A stretch of DNA of 64,000 nucleotides, from contig WYCU01000003.1 of assembly GCA_016617495.1 (NCBI GenBank), positions 62,001 to 126,000 of the forward strand, given 5' to 3'. The position numbers and the translations under genes were made by a program. Every line of letters begins with the position of its first letter. Positions within the stretch are counted from its first letter, which is position 1. Below, piece after piece: positions 56,029-64,000 of the stretch. The notes under the pieces are model-generated. The model saw only the letters and a list, made by a program, of their open reading frames with translations. It made no database searches and had not been told where the DNA came from. This stretch comes from Azonexaceae bacterium s22 (GTDB lineage Bacteria > Pseudomonadota > Gammaproteobacteria > Burkholderiales > Rhodocyclaceae).

Positions 56029-56474
56029 TTATCGAACGGCCCGATCTGGCCCACCCGTTTCGCCGCGCCTTTTCGATCATTCTGACCGCTGGCGGGTGGA
56101 TCGTCTGGCTGATCATGTGGATTCCGTTTCTCGGTGCACTCGCCCGTCATTTCGGCTACAACGTGCCGCTGGTCAGTTTCCCCAGCCAGTTGAGCCTGCA
56201 TTCCTTCCTGCTGCTGGCCGAACTGATCCCGATTGTCGTCATTGCCGCCATGCTCGCCATGGCACTGCGCTTTCTCTGGGAAAAGCTCCGCAACCACGCC
56301 GGCTTCCCGGACCGACGCTGGCGCCCGGTCGGCCTGGAGCGACTGGCGCACCACATGGCGCTCGACCCGGAACGGCTGGCAGGCTGGCAATCGGCGCAGA
56401 TTCTTTACGTCCGCCACGGCGACCGCGGCAACGTCCTCGACGCGACGACGAATCAGCCCAAACGCCCCGAATGA
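55989..56474 (+). CDS. pgaD: PgaD, PNAG synthase partner
   Basis: A 161-aa protein with two membrane helices (SIILTAGGWIVWLIMWIPFL and FLLLAELIPIVVIAAMLAMA), the layout of PgaD. In E. coli c-di-GMP binds at the PgaC-PgaD interface and activates synthesis. The ATG at 55989 lies 40 bases inside pgaC; the longer frame is not supported. Its 3' end overlaps the convergent ATPase gene by 22 bases. Confidence 0.88.
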   Translation: MDQSRPGHQALPLIIERPDLAHPFRRAFSIILTAGGWIVWLIMWIPFLGALARHFGYNVPLVSFPSQLSLHSFLLLAELIPIVVIAAMLAMALRFLWEKLRNHAGFPDRRWRPVGLERLAHHMALDPERLAGWQSAQILYVRHGDRGNVLDATTNQPKRPE

Positions 56475-57124
56475 AGCCGGAGTATCCGGCTGCAGCGTGC
56501 GGCAATCGCCTCGTCGTGCGTTACCAGAATCAAGGTCTTCCCCTCGCGCGCATTCAGTTCGAACATCATGTCGATGATCTGGCGGCCGGTCGCCGCGTCG
56601 AGATTGCCGGTCGGCTCGTCGGCAAGCACCAGGCGCGGATCGGGCGCAAAAGCACGGGCCAGCGCCACACGTTGTTGCTCACCACCTGAAAGATGCTTCG
56701 GATAATGCTTCAGACGGTGCCCCAGGCCCACCCGTTCGAGCCATTCCCGGGCTGTCGCGGTCGACCCCGAAAAACCGGCCAATTCCAGAGGCAGCATCAC
56801 GTTTTCCAAAGCCGTCAGCGCCGGCAGCAACTGAAAGGACTGAAAAACAAAGCCCAGCAGACGACCGCGAAGCCGCGCCCGGGCATCCTCGTCCAGCGCA
56901 TTGAGCGGCGTGCCGTCAAGGCGTACGACACCGGCCGTCGGCACATCCAGGCCAGCCAGCAGTCCGAGCAAGGTCGATTTGCCCGACCCGGAAGCGCCGA
57001 CAATCGCCACGGTCTCGCCGGACATGACCGTAAATGAAATATCCTGCAAAATCGTGAGCGGCTCGCCGCCGTTATCCACCGTTTTGCCCAGGCCTTCGAC
57101 TTCGACTACCGGTTTTTGCACCAT
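56453..57124 (-). CDS. ABC transporter ATP-binding protein (YbbA type)
   Basis: A 223-aa ABC ATPase of the LolD/MacB/YbbA group: Walker A GASGSGKSTLL, Q-loop FQSFQLLPALTALENV, signature LSGGEQQRVALARA, Walker B LVLADEPTG and H-loop VTHDE. As in E. coli ybbA it is divergent from tesA, but the expected YbbP permease gene does not follow: its 3' neighbour is the convergent pgaD. The start ATG (57124) overlaps the tesA ATG on the other strand. A dispersed motif lies inside. Confidence 0.92.
   Translation of the reverse strand: MVQKPVVEVEGLGKTVDNGGEPLTILQDISFTVMSGETVAIVGASGSGKSTLLGLLAGLDVPTAGVVRLDGTPLNALDEDARARLRGRLLGFVFQSFQLLPALTALENVMLPLELAGFSGSTATAREWLERVGLGHRLKHYPKHLSGGEQQRVALARAFAPDPRLVLADEPTGNLDAATGRQIIDMMFELNAREGKTLILVTHDEAIAARCSRILRLHSGRLG
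56753..56765 (-). repeat. Dispersed motif copy 12 (inside ybbA-type gene)
   Basis: Minus strand reads GTCGACCGCGACA preceded by GGCCGGTTTTTCGGG. It encodes GSTATA in the ATPase. Confidence 0.85.
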
Positions 57125-57725
57125 GCGGATTGTCCTGTTCCTTTTTGCCCTGCTCTTATTCCTGCCTTCAGCCCAAGCCGCCCGAACCATTCTGGTCATG
57201 GGCGATTCGCTTTCGGCCGGCTACGGCATCCGTGCCGAGCAGGCCTGGCCGTCGCTACTGGCCTCGCGGCTCGCCGAAAAGCGCTTCGATTATAGCGTTG
57301 CCAACCTTTCCGTCTCCGGCGAGACCACGGCGGGCGGGCGCAGCCGGCTGCCCGAAGCGCTCGAACGCTACCGTCCGGCCATCGTCATCATCGCGCTTGG
57401 GGCCAACGACGGACTGCGCGGCCTGCCGATCAACCAGATGCGCGAAAACCTCGCCGCGATGATCGACGCTTCCCGGACTGCCGGTGCCAAAACGCTGCTG
57501 ATCGGCATGCGCCTGCCGCCCAATTACGGGCCTTATGCGAACGACTTCGATGCGAGCTTCGCGGCGCTTACCCAGCAAAAAAAGACGGCCTACCTCGATT
57601 TCCTGCTGGCGCCCGTCGCCGCCGACCGCAGCCTGTTCCAGTCCGACAACCTGCATCCCACAGCGCAGGCGCAACCCCGCCTGCTTGACCACGTCTGGCC
57701 GGCCTTGCTGCCCTTGCTCAAATAA
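57123..57725 (+). CDS. tesA: Arylesterase / acyl-CoA thioesterase I (GDSL family)
   Basis: A periplasmic SGNH hydrolase (TesA/PldC/ApeA type). The 200-aa protein has a signal peptide (RIVLFLFALLLFLPSAQA), block I VMGDSLSAGYG (catalytic Ser), block III GANDGLRG (Asn) and block V DNLHPTAQAQ (Asp and His). It cleaves acyl esters and thioesters. The ATG (57123) overlaps the opposite ATG by two bases (CATG), so both promoters must lie inside the other gene. Confidence 0.95.
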   Translation: MRIVLFLFALLLFLPSAQAARTILVMGDSLSAGYGIRAEQAWPSLLASRLAEKRFDYSVANLSVSGETTAGGRSRLPEALERYRPAIVIIALGANDGLRGLPINQMRENLAAMIDASRTAGAKTLLIGMRLPPNYGPYANDFDASFAALTQQKKTAYLDFLLAPVAADRSLFQSDNLHPTAQAQPRLLDHVWPALLPLLK

Positions 57726-57731
57726 CCCGTC

Positions 57732-58811
57732 ATGCCGCAAACGCTCCCCGAACGCCCCGTCATTCCTGACCTCTCGGCCTTCGATACCATCATCGACGTC
57801 CGTTCTCCGGCCGAATTCGCCGAAGACCACATCCCCGGGGCAATCAACTGCCCGGTACTCGACAACGAACAACGCATCGAGGTCGGCACGCTGCACAAAC
57901 AGGTATCGCCCTTCGAAGCGCGCAAGGTCGGCGCGGCCCACGTGTCCCGCAACATCGCCCTGCACCTCGAACAACAGTTCCGCGATTGCCCCAAGGACTG
58001 GAAACCCTTGGTTTATTGCTGGCGCGGCGGTAACCGCAGCGGCTCCATGACCACCGTCTTCCGGGCCATCGGCTGGAAAACGGTGCAGCTCGAAGGCGGC
58101 TACAAGACGTGGCGCAACCACGTCATCGCAGGCCTGAGCACACTCCCGCCCCGTTTTGAATTTGCCGTCGTCTGCGGCCCCACCGGCAGCGGCAAGACCT
58201 GCATCCTCCAGGCCATCGGCGCACTAGGCGAGCAGGTTCTCGATCTCGAAACGCTGGCTTGCCACAAGGGCTCGGTACTCGGCATCCTGCCCGGCCAGCC
58301 GCAACCCAGCCAGAAATCCTTTGAAACCGCCCTATACCAGACCCTGGCTGGCTTTGACCCCGCCCGGCCGGTCTACGTCGAAGCGGAAAGCCGCAAAATC
58401 GGCCGGCTGCACGTTCCGGAAACCCTGATCGAACGCATCCGACTGGGCCGCTGTCTAGCCATCGACGCCACACTCCCGGCACGCGTCGATTTCCTGATCG
58501 ACGATTACGCCTACTTCCTGAATACGCCTGCCCTGCTCTGCGAGCGCCTGGAGCGACTCCATGAGCATCTCGGCCGCGAAACGCTGAAACGCTGGCAAGG
58601 CCTGATCGCCAACAAGGACTGGCCCGCACTCGTCCGCGAATTGCTCGAACTGCATTACGACCGCCTCTACGGGCGTTCGCAGGAGCATCACTTCGCGGGC
58701 AGCGCCCAATCGCTGGCCTTTGCCACGGATAACCTGACGTCCGCCGGCATTGCCGATTTGGCCAAGGAAATCGTCCGCGCCGTTCAATCGCGCACAGCGC
58801 AGATCGCCTGA
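57732..58811 (+). CDS. mnmH: tRNA 2-selenouridine synthase
   Basis: MnmH (SelU/YbbB) replaces sulfur with selenium in the wobble 2-thiouridine of some tRNAs, via a geranylated intermediate. The 359-aa protein has an N-terminal rhodanese domain with active Cys about 96 (YCWRGGNRS) and a P-loop domain (GPTGSGKT, about residue 149). It implies that selenophosphate synthase (SelD) is encoded elsewhere. It follows tesA by 6 bases and overlaps the convergent methyltransferase by 28 bases. Confidence 0.95.
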   Translation: MPQTLPERPVIPDLSAFDTIIDVRSPAEFAEDHIPGAINCPVLDNEQRIEVGTLHKQVSPFEARKVGAAHVSRNIALHLEQQFRDCPKDWKPLVYCWRGGNRSGSMTTVFRAIGWKTVQLEGGYKTWRNHVIAGLSTLPPRFEFAVVCGPTGSGKTCILQAIGALGEQVLDLETLACHKGSVLGILPGQPQPSQKSFETALYQTLAGFDPARPVYVEAESRKIGRLHVPETLIERIRLGRCLAIDATLPARVDFLIDDYAYFLNTPALLCERLERLHEHLGRETLKRWQGLIANKDWPALVRELLELHYDRLYGRSQEHHFAGSAQSLAFATDNLTSAGIADLAKEIVRAVQSRTAQIA

Positions 58812-59293
58812 CGCATTGCCGGCTTGGGCAGCGCGGTCTCGCCCTGCTCAAAGGCAATTTCGCGCAAGCCGGCGCGCGCTGCAAGCATCCGCAACTCGTC
58901 CGGGTGCAGCAGAAAGTCCGGGTTGCTCGGTTTGCCGTAGCGTTCGTTGCCGAGCATGAAGGTTTCGTAAATCAGCACGCCTCCGGGGGCCAACATCGCC
59001 AGCACATCGCCCAGGCGCGGCCGCCACAGGTAATTCGTCACCACGATCCCGCCAAAACGCTCGCCGGCCAGCGGCCAGCGCTCGCCTTCAAGTTCCAGTT
59101 GGCGGGTTTCGACGCCGGCACAAGCCGACAGGCCGGCCAACGCCTCGCCGTCCCGGTCGACCGCTACCACCGAAAACCCGTGCGCGGCCAGCAGGCGCGC
59201 ATGGCGCCCTGAGCCGCACGCCAGATCGAGCACCCGCGCGCCCGGTGAGAGAAAAGTCAGGTGCCGCTCGACCCAGGCGGAAGGCGCTATCAT
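58784..59293 (-). CDS. Class I SAM-dependent methyltransferase
   Basis: A 169-aa methyltransferase with the SAM motif [19 protein letters not shown], the acidic ribose residue in [11 protein letters not shown] and the post-motif region [12 protein letters not shown]. It resembles TehB-like small methyltransferases; the substrate is unknown. I prefer the ATG at 59293 ([12 protein letters not shown]), which leaves 31 bases to the divergent osmC-type start; an ATG 45 bases further up would overlap it. The 3' end overlaps mnmH. Confidence 0.85.
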   Translation of the reverse strand: MIAPSAWVERHLTFLSPGARVLDLACGSGRHARLLAAHGFSVVAVDRDGEALAGLSACAGVETRQLELEGERWPLAGERFGGIVVTNYLWRPRLGDVLAMLAPGGVLIYETFMLGNERYGKPSNPDFLLHPDELRMLAARAGLREIAFEQGETALPKPAMRQAICAVRD

Positions 59294-59324
59294 CGTGGAC
59301 GTTTCTTTCGGAGCCTTCGCAATC

Positions 59325-59735
59325 ATGTCGTCAGTCATCGTTCGGGAAAATGGACAGGGAAGATACCAGCAGGAGATCGTCGCCGGCGAGCACCGCCTCG
59401 TTGCCGATGAACCGCCCGCACTCGGCGGGGCCGACGCGGGACCCGCGCCTTTCGATTATCTGCTTTCCGCACTGGGTGCCTGCACCTCGATCACGCTGCG
59501 CATGTATGCGGAGCGCAAGGGCTTGCCGCTAACGACGGTCCACGTCGAACTGCGCCATGATCGCATCGAAATCGACGGGAAGCCGCGCGACCGTATCCAG
59601 CGGGCCATCACGCTCACCGGTGACCTGAACGAGGAACAGCGCCAGCGCTTGCTGGAAATCGCCGCCCGCTGCCCCATCGCACGCACACTTACACAACCGT
59701 TGCTGATTGAGAACAGCCTCGTCGAAACCCCCTAA
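59325..59735 (+). CDS. OsmC-family protein
   Basis: A 136-aa OsmC/Ohr-like peroxidase-family protein. The start [14 protein letters not shown] at 59325 follows GGAG. Both expected Cys are seen: [16 protein letters not shown] and [12 protein letters not shown]. Members reduce organic hydroperoxides with thiols; this short form is the YhfA/OsmC-like type. It is divergent from the methyltransferase. Confidence 0.9.
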   Translation: MSSVIVRENGQGRYQQEIVAGEHRLVADEPPALGGADAGPAPFDYLLSALGACTSITLRMYAERKGLPLTTVHVELRHDRIEIDGKPRDRIQRAITLTGDLNEEQRQRLLEIAARCPIARTLTQPLLIENSLVETP

Positions 59736-59820
59736 ATCCCTAGAATTTACATGGAAATCACCCTGCTTTTGTGATACCATGTTGCACCGCACAAAATAAT
59801 ATTTTCCTACGGGGTTCGCC

Positions 59821-62514
59821 ATGCTGGAACAGCACTATCTCACGACACTTTTCGAACCGAAATCCGTTGCCGTCATCGGCGCTTCCGACCGCGAAAACGC
59901 TGTCGGCAACGTGCTCTTCAAGAACATCCTGAGCTCCGGCTACAAAGGCCGACTCTATGCCATCAACCCCAAGCACGAAACGGTGCAGGGGCAGCAAGCG
60001 TACAAGTCCATCGAAGAAATCGGTGCGCGCGTCGAACTGGCCATCATCGCCACCCGCGCCCAGACCGTTCCCCAGATCATCGAACAATGCGGACGTAGCG
60101 GCGTTCGCAACGTCATCATCATCACCGCCGGCTTCTCCGAATCCGGCCATATCGGTGCCGCACTGGAGCGCAAGACGCTCGAAATCGCCCGTTCCTACAA
60201 CGTGCGCATCCTCGGCCCGAACTGTCTCGGCATCATCCGTCCGGAACTCGGCCTCAACGCCACCTTCGCCAAGATGACCGCCAACACCGGCAATCTGGCG
60301 CTGGTTTCCCAATCCGGCGCCATGTGTTCCGCGGTGCTCGACTGGGCCAAGGCCAACCAGGTCGGCTTCTCCTCGGTGATTTCGCTGGGCATGACGGCCG
60401 ACGTCGATTTCGGTGAAATCCTCGATTACCTGATCTACGACAACCGCACCCACTACATCCTGATGTACGTGGAAGGCATCCGTAATTCCCGCCGCTTCAT
60501 GAGCGCCCTGCGCTCTGCCGCGCGTATCAAGCCGATCATCCTGCTCAAGGCCGGTCGCCACGAAGCCGGCTCGGCCGCTGCTTCCACCCACTCCGGCATG
60601 GCCGCCGTTTCCGATACCGTTTTCGACGCCGCAGTGCGCCGCGCCGGTGTCGTCCGTGTCCAGAACGTCGGGCAACTGTTCTACGCCGCCAAGGCGCTTG
60701 CCTCCAAGTTCCGCCCGCTGGGCAACCGTCTGGCCATCATCACCAACGGTGGCGGACCGGGCGCCATGGCCGCCGACCGCGCCGGCGACCTCGGCATTCC
60801 GCTGGCCGAACTCTCCAACGAGACCATGGCCGTGTTGAACAAGGCCTTGCCGGCCAACTGGTCGCACGCCAACCCGATTGACATCGCCGGCGATGCCACG
60901 CCGGAACGCTACCGCGACGCCATCCTCGCCGTGACGCAGGATCCGGGCGTGGATAGCACGCTCGTCATGCTCTCGCCGCAGGCCATGACCCAGCCGCTGG
61001 AAGTGGCCAAGGCCATCGTCGAGATCGCCGACAAGACCAACCGTTCGATCATCTGCTGCTGGATGGGCGAGGAACAGGTCCGCGAAGGCCGCAAGTTCCT
61101 CGAAGAGTCCGGCATCCCTGCATTCCGCATGCCGGAAACCGCCATCGAGCTGTTCCACCACATTTCCAAGTATTACCGGAACCAGAAACTCCTGCTGCAA
61201 ACGCCGGAGCCGACCCGTCAGCATGGCCGCCCCGAAGCCGAAGGCGCCAAGATGCTGATCGAGGCCCTGCTGGCCGAGCGCCGCAAGGTGCTTTCCGAAA
61301 TGGAATCCAAGGCCATCCTGCGCGCCTTCAAGGTGCCCGTGGCCCAGACCATGGTGGCCCGCACGGCCACCGAAGCGCTGCTGCTGGCCGAACAGATCGG
61401 CTTCCCGGTGGCCATGAAGGTCGATTCCCCGGATCTTTCGCACAAATCCGATGCCGGCGGCGTCCGCCTCAACATCACCAGCGCCCCGGCTGTGCGCAAC
61501 GCTTACCACGACATCATCGATACCGTGCAGAAGCGCCGCCCGGATGCCAAGATCAACGGCGTTTCCATCGAGCCCTACCTCTCGCGTCCGAATGGCCGCG
61601 AGCTGATGATCGGCGTGTTCCGCGATCCGATCTTCGGTCCGGTCATCACCTTCGGTGCCGGCGGTTTCGACGTCGAAATCTTCAGCGACCGTTCGGTTGC
61701 CCTGCCGCCGCTCAACACCTTCCTGGCCAAGGATCTTGTCGATTCCACGCGTGCCTCGAAGATTCTCGACCAGTTCCACAACATGCCGCCGGTCGATCGC
61801 GAAGCGCTCACCGAAGTGCTGCTGTGCATTTCCGAAATGGTCTGTGAGCTGCCGTGGATCGTCGAACTCGACCTCAATCCGCTGATCGTCGATGAAAACG
61901 GCGCCATCGCCGCCGATGCGCGCATCGTCATTGACCACGCCAGCGGCGCGAGCGGCGACCGTTACGCCCACATGTCGATCTATCCGTACCCGGTGCATCT
62001 CATCCAGGAATGGACGATGAACGACGGCAAGGTGGCGATCATCCGCCCGATCCGCCCCGAGGATGCGGAAATGGAGCAGGAATTCGTCAAAAACATGTCG
62101 GACGAATCCCGCTACTACCGCTTCATGGATACGCTGCGCGAACTCACGCAGACCATGCTGGTGCGCTTCACGCAGATCGACTACGACCGTGAAATGGCCT
62201 TGGTCGCCACCGTCACCAACGATGACGGCAAAGACACCCAGATCGGCGTGGCGCGTTACGTTGGGAACCCGGATGGCGAATCGGTCGAGTTTGCGCTGGC
62301 CGTGGGCGATGACTGGCAGAAGTGCGGCGTCGGCCGCAAGCTGATGACAGCGCTGATCGACTGCGCCCGTCAGAAGGGTTATCGCGCAGTGGTTGGCGAT
62401 GTGCTCTCCACCAACTCCAAGATGTTCCGCCTGATGACCAGCCTGGGCTTCAGCATCCACCCGCACCCGGACGACACGGCCGTCAAGCGTGTGGTCAAGC
62501 CGCTGACGGGCTGA
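59821..62514 (+). CDS. Acyl-CoA synthetase (NDP-forming)-GNAT fusion, Pat-like protein acetyltransferase
   Basis: An 897-aa fusion: CoA-binding domain (FEPKSVAVIGASDRENAVGN), succinyl-CoA-ligase-like domain (ILGPNCLGIIRP, VSQSGAMCSAVLDW), ATP-grasp (KMLIEALLAERRKVLSEMESKAIL onward, VAMKVDSPDLSHKSDAGGVRLN) and a C-terminal GNAT domain (IRPIRPEDAEMEQEF; KCGVGRKLMTALIDCARQ). This is the layout of Pat/YfiQ lysine acetyltransferases that switch off acetyl-CoA synthetase. The phosphorylation-loop His (ASTHSGMAAVSD) is retained, so some ligase activity is not excluded. It ends at a strong terminator. Confidence 0.9.
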   Translation: MLEQHYLTTLFEPKSVAVIGASDRENAVGNVLFKNILSSGYKGRLYAINPKHETVQGQQAYKSIEEIGARVELAIIATRAQTVPQIIEQCGRSGVRNVIIITAGFSESGHIGAALERKTLEIARSYNVRILGPNCLGIIRPELGLNATFAKMTANTGNLALVSQSGAMCSAVLDWAKANQVGFSSVISLGMTADVDFGEILDYLIYDNRTHYILMYVEGIRNSRRFMSALRSAARIKPIILLKAGRHEAGSAAASTHSGMAAVSDTVFDAAVRRAGVVRVQNVGQLFYAAKALASKFRPLGNRLAIITNGGGPGAMAADRAGDLGIPLAELSNETMAVLNKALPANWSHANPIDIAGDATPERYRDAILAVTQDPGVDSTLVMLSPQAMTQPLEVAKAIVEIADKTNRSIICCWMGEEQVREGRKFLEESGIPAFRMPETAIELFHHISKYYRNQKLLLQTPEPTRQHGRPEAEGAKMLIEALLAERRKVLSEMESKAILRAFKVPVAQTMVARTATEALLLAEQIGFPVAMKVDSPDLSHKSDAGGVRLNITSAPAVRNAYHDIIDTVQKRRPDAKINGVSIEPYLSRPNGRELMIGVFRDPIFGPVITFGAGGFDVEIFSDRSVALPPLNTFLAKDLVDSTRASKILDQFHNMPPVDREALTEVLLCISEMVCELPWIVELDLNPLIVDENGAIAADARIVIDHASGASGDRYAHMSIYPYPVHLIQEWTMNDGKVAIIRPIRPEDAEMEQEFVKNMSDESRYYRFMDTLRELTQTMLVRFTQIDYDREMALVATVTNDDGKDTQIGVARYVGNPDGESVEFALAVGDDWQKCGVGRKLMTALIDCARQKGYRAVVGDVLSTNSKMFRLMTSLGFSIHPHPDDTAVKRVVKPLTG

Positions 62515-62534
62515 TCGGATACCGTTTGCACTAC

Positions 62535-62563
62535 AAAAAACCGGCTCTCGCAGCCGGTTTTTT
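62535..62563. terminator. Bidirectional terminator after the Pat-like gene
   Basis: AAAAAACCGGC and GCCGGTTTTTT pair around a short loop. It lies between convergent genes. Confidence 0.9.
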
Positions 62564-62583
62564 CATTTGAGTGCCCAGCGCAT

Positions 62584-63345
62584 TTATTTCCCGAGCACGT
62601 CGAGCACCTTGAGCATGGGCTCCTGCGAAACGCGGATCATCCCGGTAATGGGATGGCTCATTTCCTCGACCAGGAAAATGGATGTGGCCATGGACAGCGC
62701 ACCAACGGCCAGGGCAATCAGCGACACGCGGTTGCGCGGTGCAAACATGCCAAAGCCGACAAACATCGCAGTCAGCCAGGAGATCAAGACCGCAAGGAAC
62801 AAGGGTGGCGTGGGAATGTCGGTGGCCTCGATCACTGTCCAGCGTGCCAGGCGCATCTCGTAACTCAGTTCCAGGACACGCTGACGCAGCAACACTTCGC
62901 GCTCACTTCTCGCAGGCAGTGCACGAATTTTTTGTTCCAGTTCATCGGAGCGAAGAGACCCCTGCAAGGCGACTTCGGCCAATTTTGCAATGCTGTCCCC
63001 GCGATGCGCGGTAACGATGCTCAGGCGATATGACTCACGCAAGAAAGCCCTGGCCTCCTCGGCATCCGGGCCATATTGAGCCAACAGGCGGTCGACCAGA
63101 ATCGTTTTTGCCGAACTCTCGCGCAGCTTTTCGCTGACGGTATCGAACGATGCTTTGGAGGACGAAATCAGCAGGCCCAAGACCAGTGCGGAAAGCGTGG
63201 CCATCAGGCTGGTCACCAGCGTCACGGAAGTTTTCGATTCTTCGCTGAGATGGCTGCGACTCAGCCGACTCTGGAGCCACATGCCGAAAAGCGCACCACT
63301 GAAAACACAGCTGAATGTCAGCGTCGCGATTGCCCAAGCCGCCAT
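62584..63345 (-). CDS. DUF4239 (bestrophin-like) membrane protein
   Basis: A 253-aa protein with four likely helices: two at the N terminus (WAIATLTFSCVFSGALFGMWL and SLMATLSALVLGLLISS) and two near residues 180-230 (LFLAVLISWLTAMFVGFGMF and VSLIALAVGALSMATSIFLV). The segment ALVLGLLISSSKASFDTVSEKL is typical of DUF4239. A C-terminal HPITGMIRVSQEPML resembles the family. It may form an anion channel-like complex; function unproven. Confidence 0.82.
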   Translation of the reverse strand: MAAWAIATLTFSCVFSGALFGMWLQSRLSRSHLSEESKTSVTLVTSLMATLSALVLGLLISSSKASFDTVSEKLRESSAKTILVDRLLAQYGPDAEEARAFLRESYRLSIVTAHRGDSIAKLAEVALQGSLRSDELEQKIRALPARSEREVLLRQRVLELSYEMRLARWTVIEATDIPTPPLFLAVLISWLTAMFVGFGMFAPRNRVSLIALAVGALSMATSIFLVEEMSHPITGMIRVSQEPMLKVLDVLGK

Positions 63346-63428
63346 AAGCCCTCTCCTTCATGTGTTGCCGGGAAGTATAGGGCGCCCTCGTTGAGGTGCA
63401 ATCCTTGCTGGAAAATTGTCGCAAACTG

Positions 63429-64000
63429 TCAATGAAAATCCCGGCTGTGCGTTTCCAGGCGGCCCAGCCAGGTCGACAGATCGAGCAGACGTTTGGCGAC
63501 CAGATGCACCACGCCGTCGACCACCTGTAATTGCCCGAGGACGCCCAGCAGGCGGGCGCCGAGCAATTCACGACGCTGCTTTTCAACCAGTCCGGGCCGG
63601 ACGACGACATTGACGAGGCCGCTTTCATCTTCCAGCGTGACGAAAACGATGCCCGTCGCCGTGCCGGGCCGCTGGCGACCGACGACAATGCCGGCGGCGC
63701 GGATGAGGGCGCGATCGCCGGCTTGGTGCAAATCGCCGGCCCGCATGAAACGGCGCTCGGCCAGCCGGGGGCGCAACAAGGTCAGCGGATGGCGGCGCAA
63801 GCTCAAGCCCAGGTGGCGATAATCGGCGACGAGATTTTCGCCATGCCCCGGCGCGTCGAGCCGAACTTCGGCCTCCTGCGGTTGCGTTCCAGCAAAGAGA
63901 TCGCCCTGCACGGGTGACGGCGCCTGTTCGACACTGGCGGCCCAGGCGGCCTGGCGCCGATGGCCGGCCAACGTGCGCAAGGCATCGGCGGCGGCGAGCA
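63429..64000 (-). CDS. dnaE2: Error-prone DNA polymerase DnaE2, C-terminal part
   Basis: Only about the last 190 residues are in the window; the 5' end lies beyond base 64000. They read as the C-terminal OB-fold region of the C-family polymerase DnaE2/ImuC (ADYRHLGLSLRRHPLTLLRPRL, AGIVVGRQRPGTATGIVFVTLEDESG, VNVVVRPGLVEKQRRELLGARLLGV). With ImuA and ImuB this polymerase carries out damage-induced translesion synthesis; those genes may lie just outside. No truncation is visible within the window. Confidence 0.9.
   Translation of the reverse strand, partial: LAAADALRTLAGHRRQAAWAASVEQAPSPVQGDLFAGTQPQEAEVRLDAPGHGENLVADYRHLGLSLRRHPLTLLRPRLAERRFMRAGDLHQAGDRALIRAAGIVVGRQRPGTATGIVFVTLEDESGLVNVVVRPGLVEKQRRELLGARLLGVLGQLQVVDGVVHLVAKRLLDLSTWLGRLETHSRDFH

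Noticed and set aside
59753-59768. GG-N10-GC arrangement resembling a sigma-54 promoter before the Pat-like gene
   Set aside because: Only TGG and TGC match the consensus; no activator gene is adjacent. Not enough to call.

Overview
The window is a gene-dense, high-GC chromosomal segment that looks like a betaproteobacterium of the Rhodocyclales (Azonexus/Dechloromonas/Accumulibacter type). That placement is an inference from gene order, GC-rich codon use and protein resemblance; no phylogeny was run. Almost everything is core or common chromosomal content. There is no prophage, transposase, integrase or CRISPR array.

Layout. 1-6620 (minus): the translation/transcription operon rimP-nusA-infB-rbfA-truB-rpsO, led by a promoter and a leader with two hairpin/U-tract structures. 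6660-12641 (minus): a tightly packed run of a PHP phosphatase, yciO, an M50 protease, trpS, a LABN membrane protein, scpA, scpB and rluB. 12718-18052 (plus): the glycine cleavage operon gcvT-gcvH-gcvP plus a small unknown gene, behind a tandem glycine riboswitch and terminator. 18208-24473 (minus): a GGDEF/EAL signalling protein, a DnaJ-like protein, an arginase-family enzyme and a PHA-synthase-like DUF3141 protein. 24619-26016: a lower-GC KAP-family NTPase beside tRNA-Ser, the only likely acquired gene. 26324-28563: lysC and a histone-deacetylase-like hydrolase. 28684-33548 (plus): moxR, a DUF58 protein, a TgpA-type transglutaminase and mltB.

33581-37214 (minus): hns-surE-pcm-nlpD-rpoS. 37314-44818 (minus): thrS-infC-rpmI-rplT-pheS-pheT-ihfA-merR and tRNA-Pro; infC apparently starts at ATC. 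44960-48031: tRNA-Val, an M18 aminopeptidase, a small membrane ORF, slyX, a DHH phosphoesterase and tRNA-Leu. 48085-50968: hpnCDE, making squalene for hopanoids. 51240-56474: pgaABCD, for poly-N-acetylglucosamine export and synthesis, with a shortened PgaB. 56453-64000: a YbbA-type ATPase, tesA, mnmH, a methyltransferase, an OsmC protein, a Pat-like acyl-CoA synthetase/acetyltransferase, a bestrophin-like membrane protein and the 3' part of an error-prone DNA polymerase (dnaE2).

The most unusual signal is a dispersed motif, GTCGACCGCGACAA, usually preceded by a GCC and T-rich (or A-rich) tract. It occurs about a dozen times in both orientations, in terminators, between genes and inside ordinary genes (truB, rluB, tgpA, nlpD, merR, hpnC, pgaA, ybbA). 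In truB and hpnC it sits in frame with no apparent insertion, so it behaves more like a selected or spreading sequence word, such as a DNA-uptake-type signal or protein-binding site, than a transposon. Its function is not known to me.
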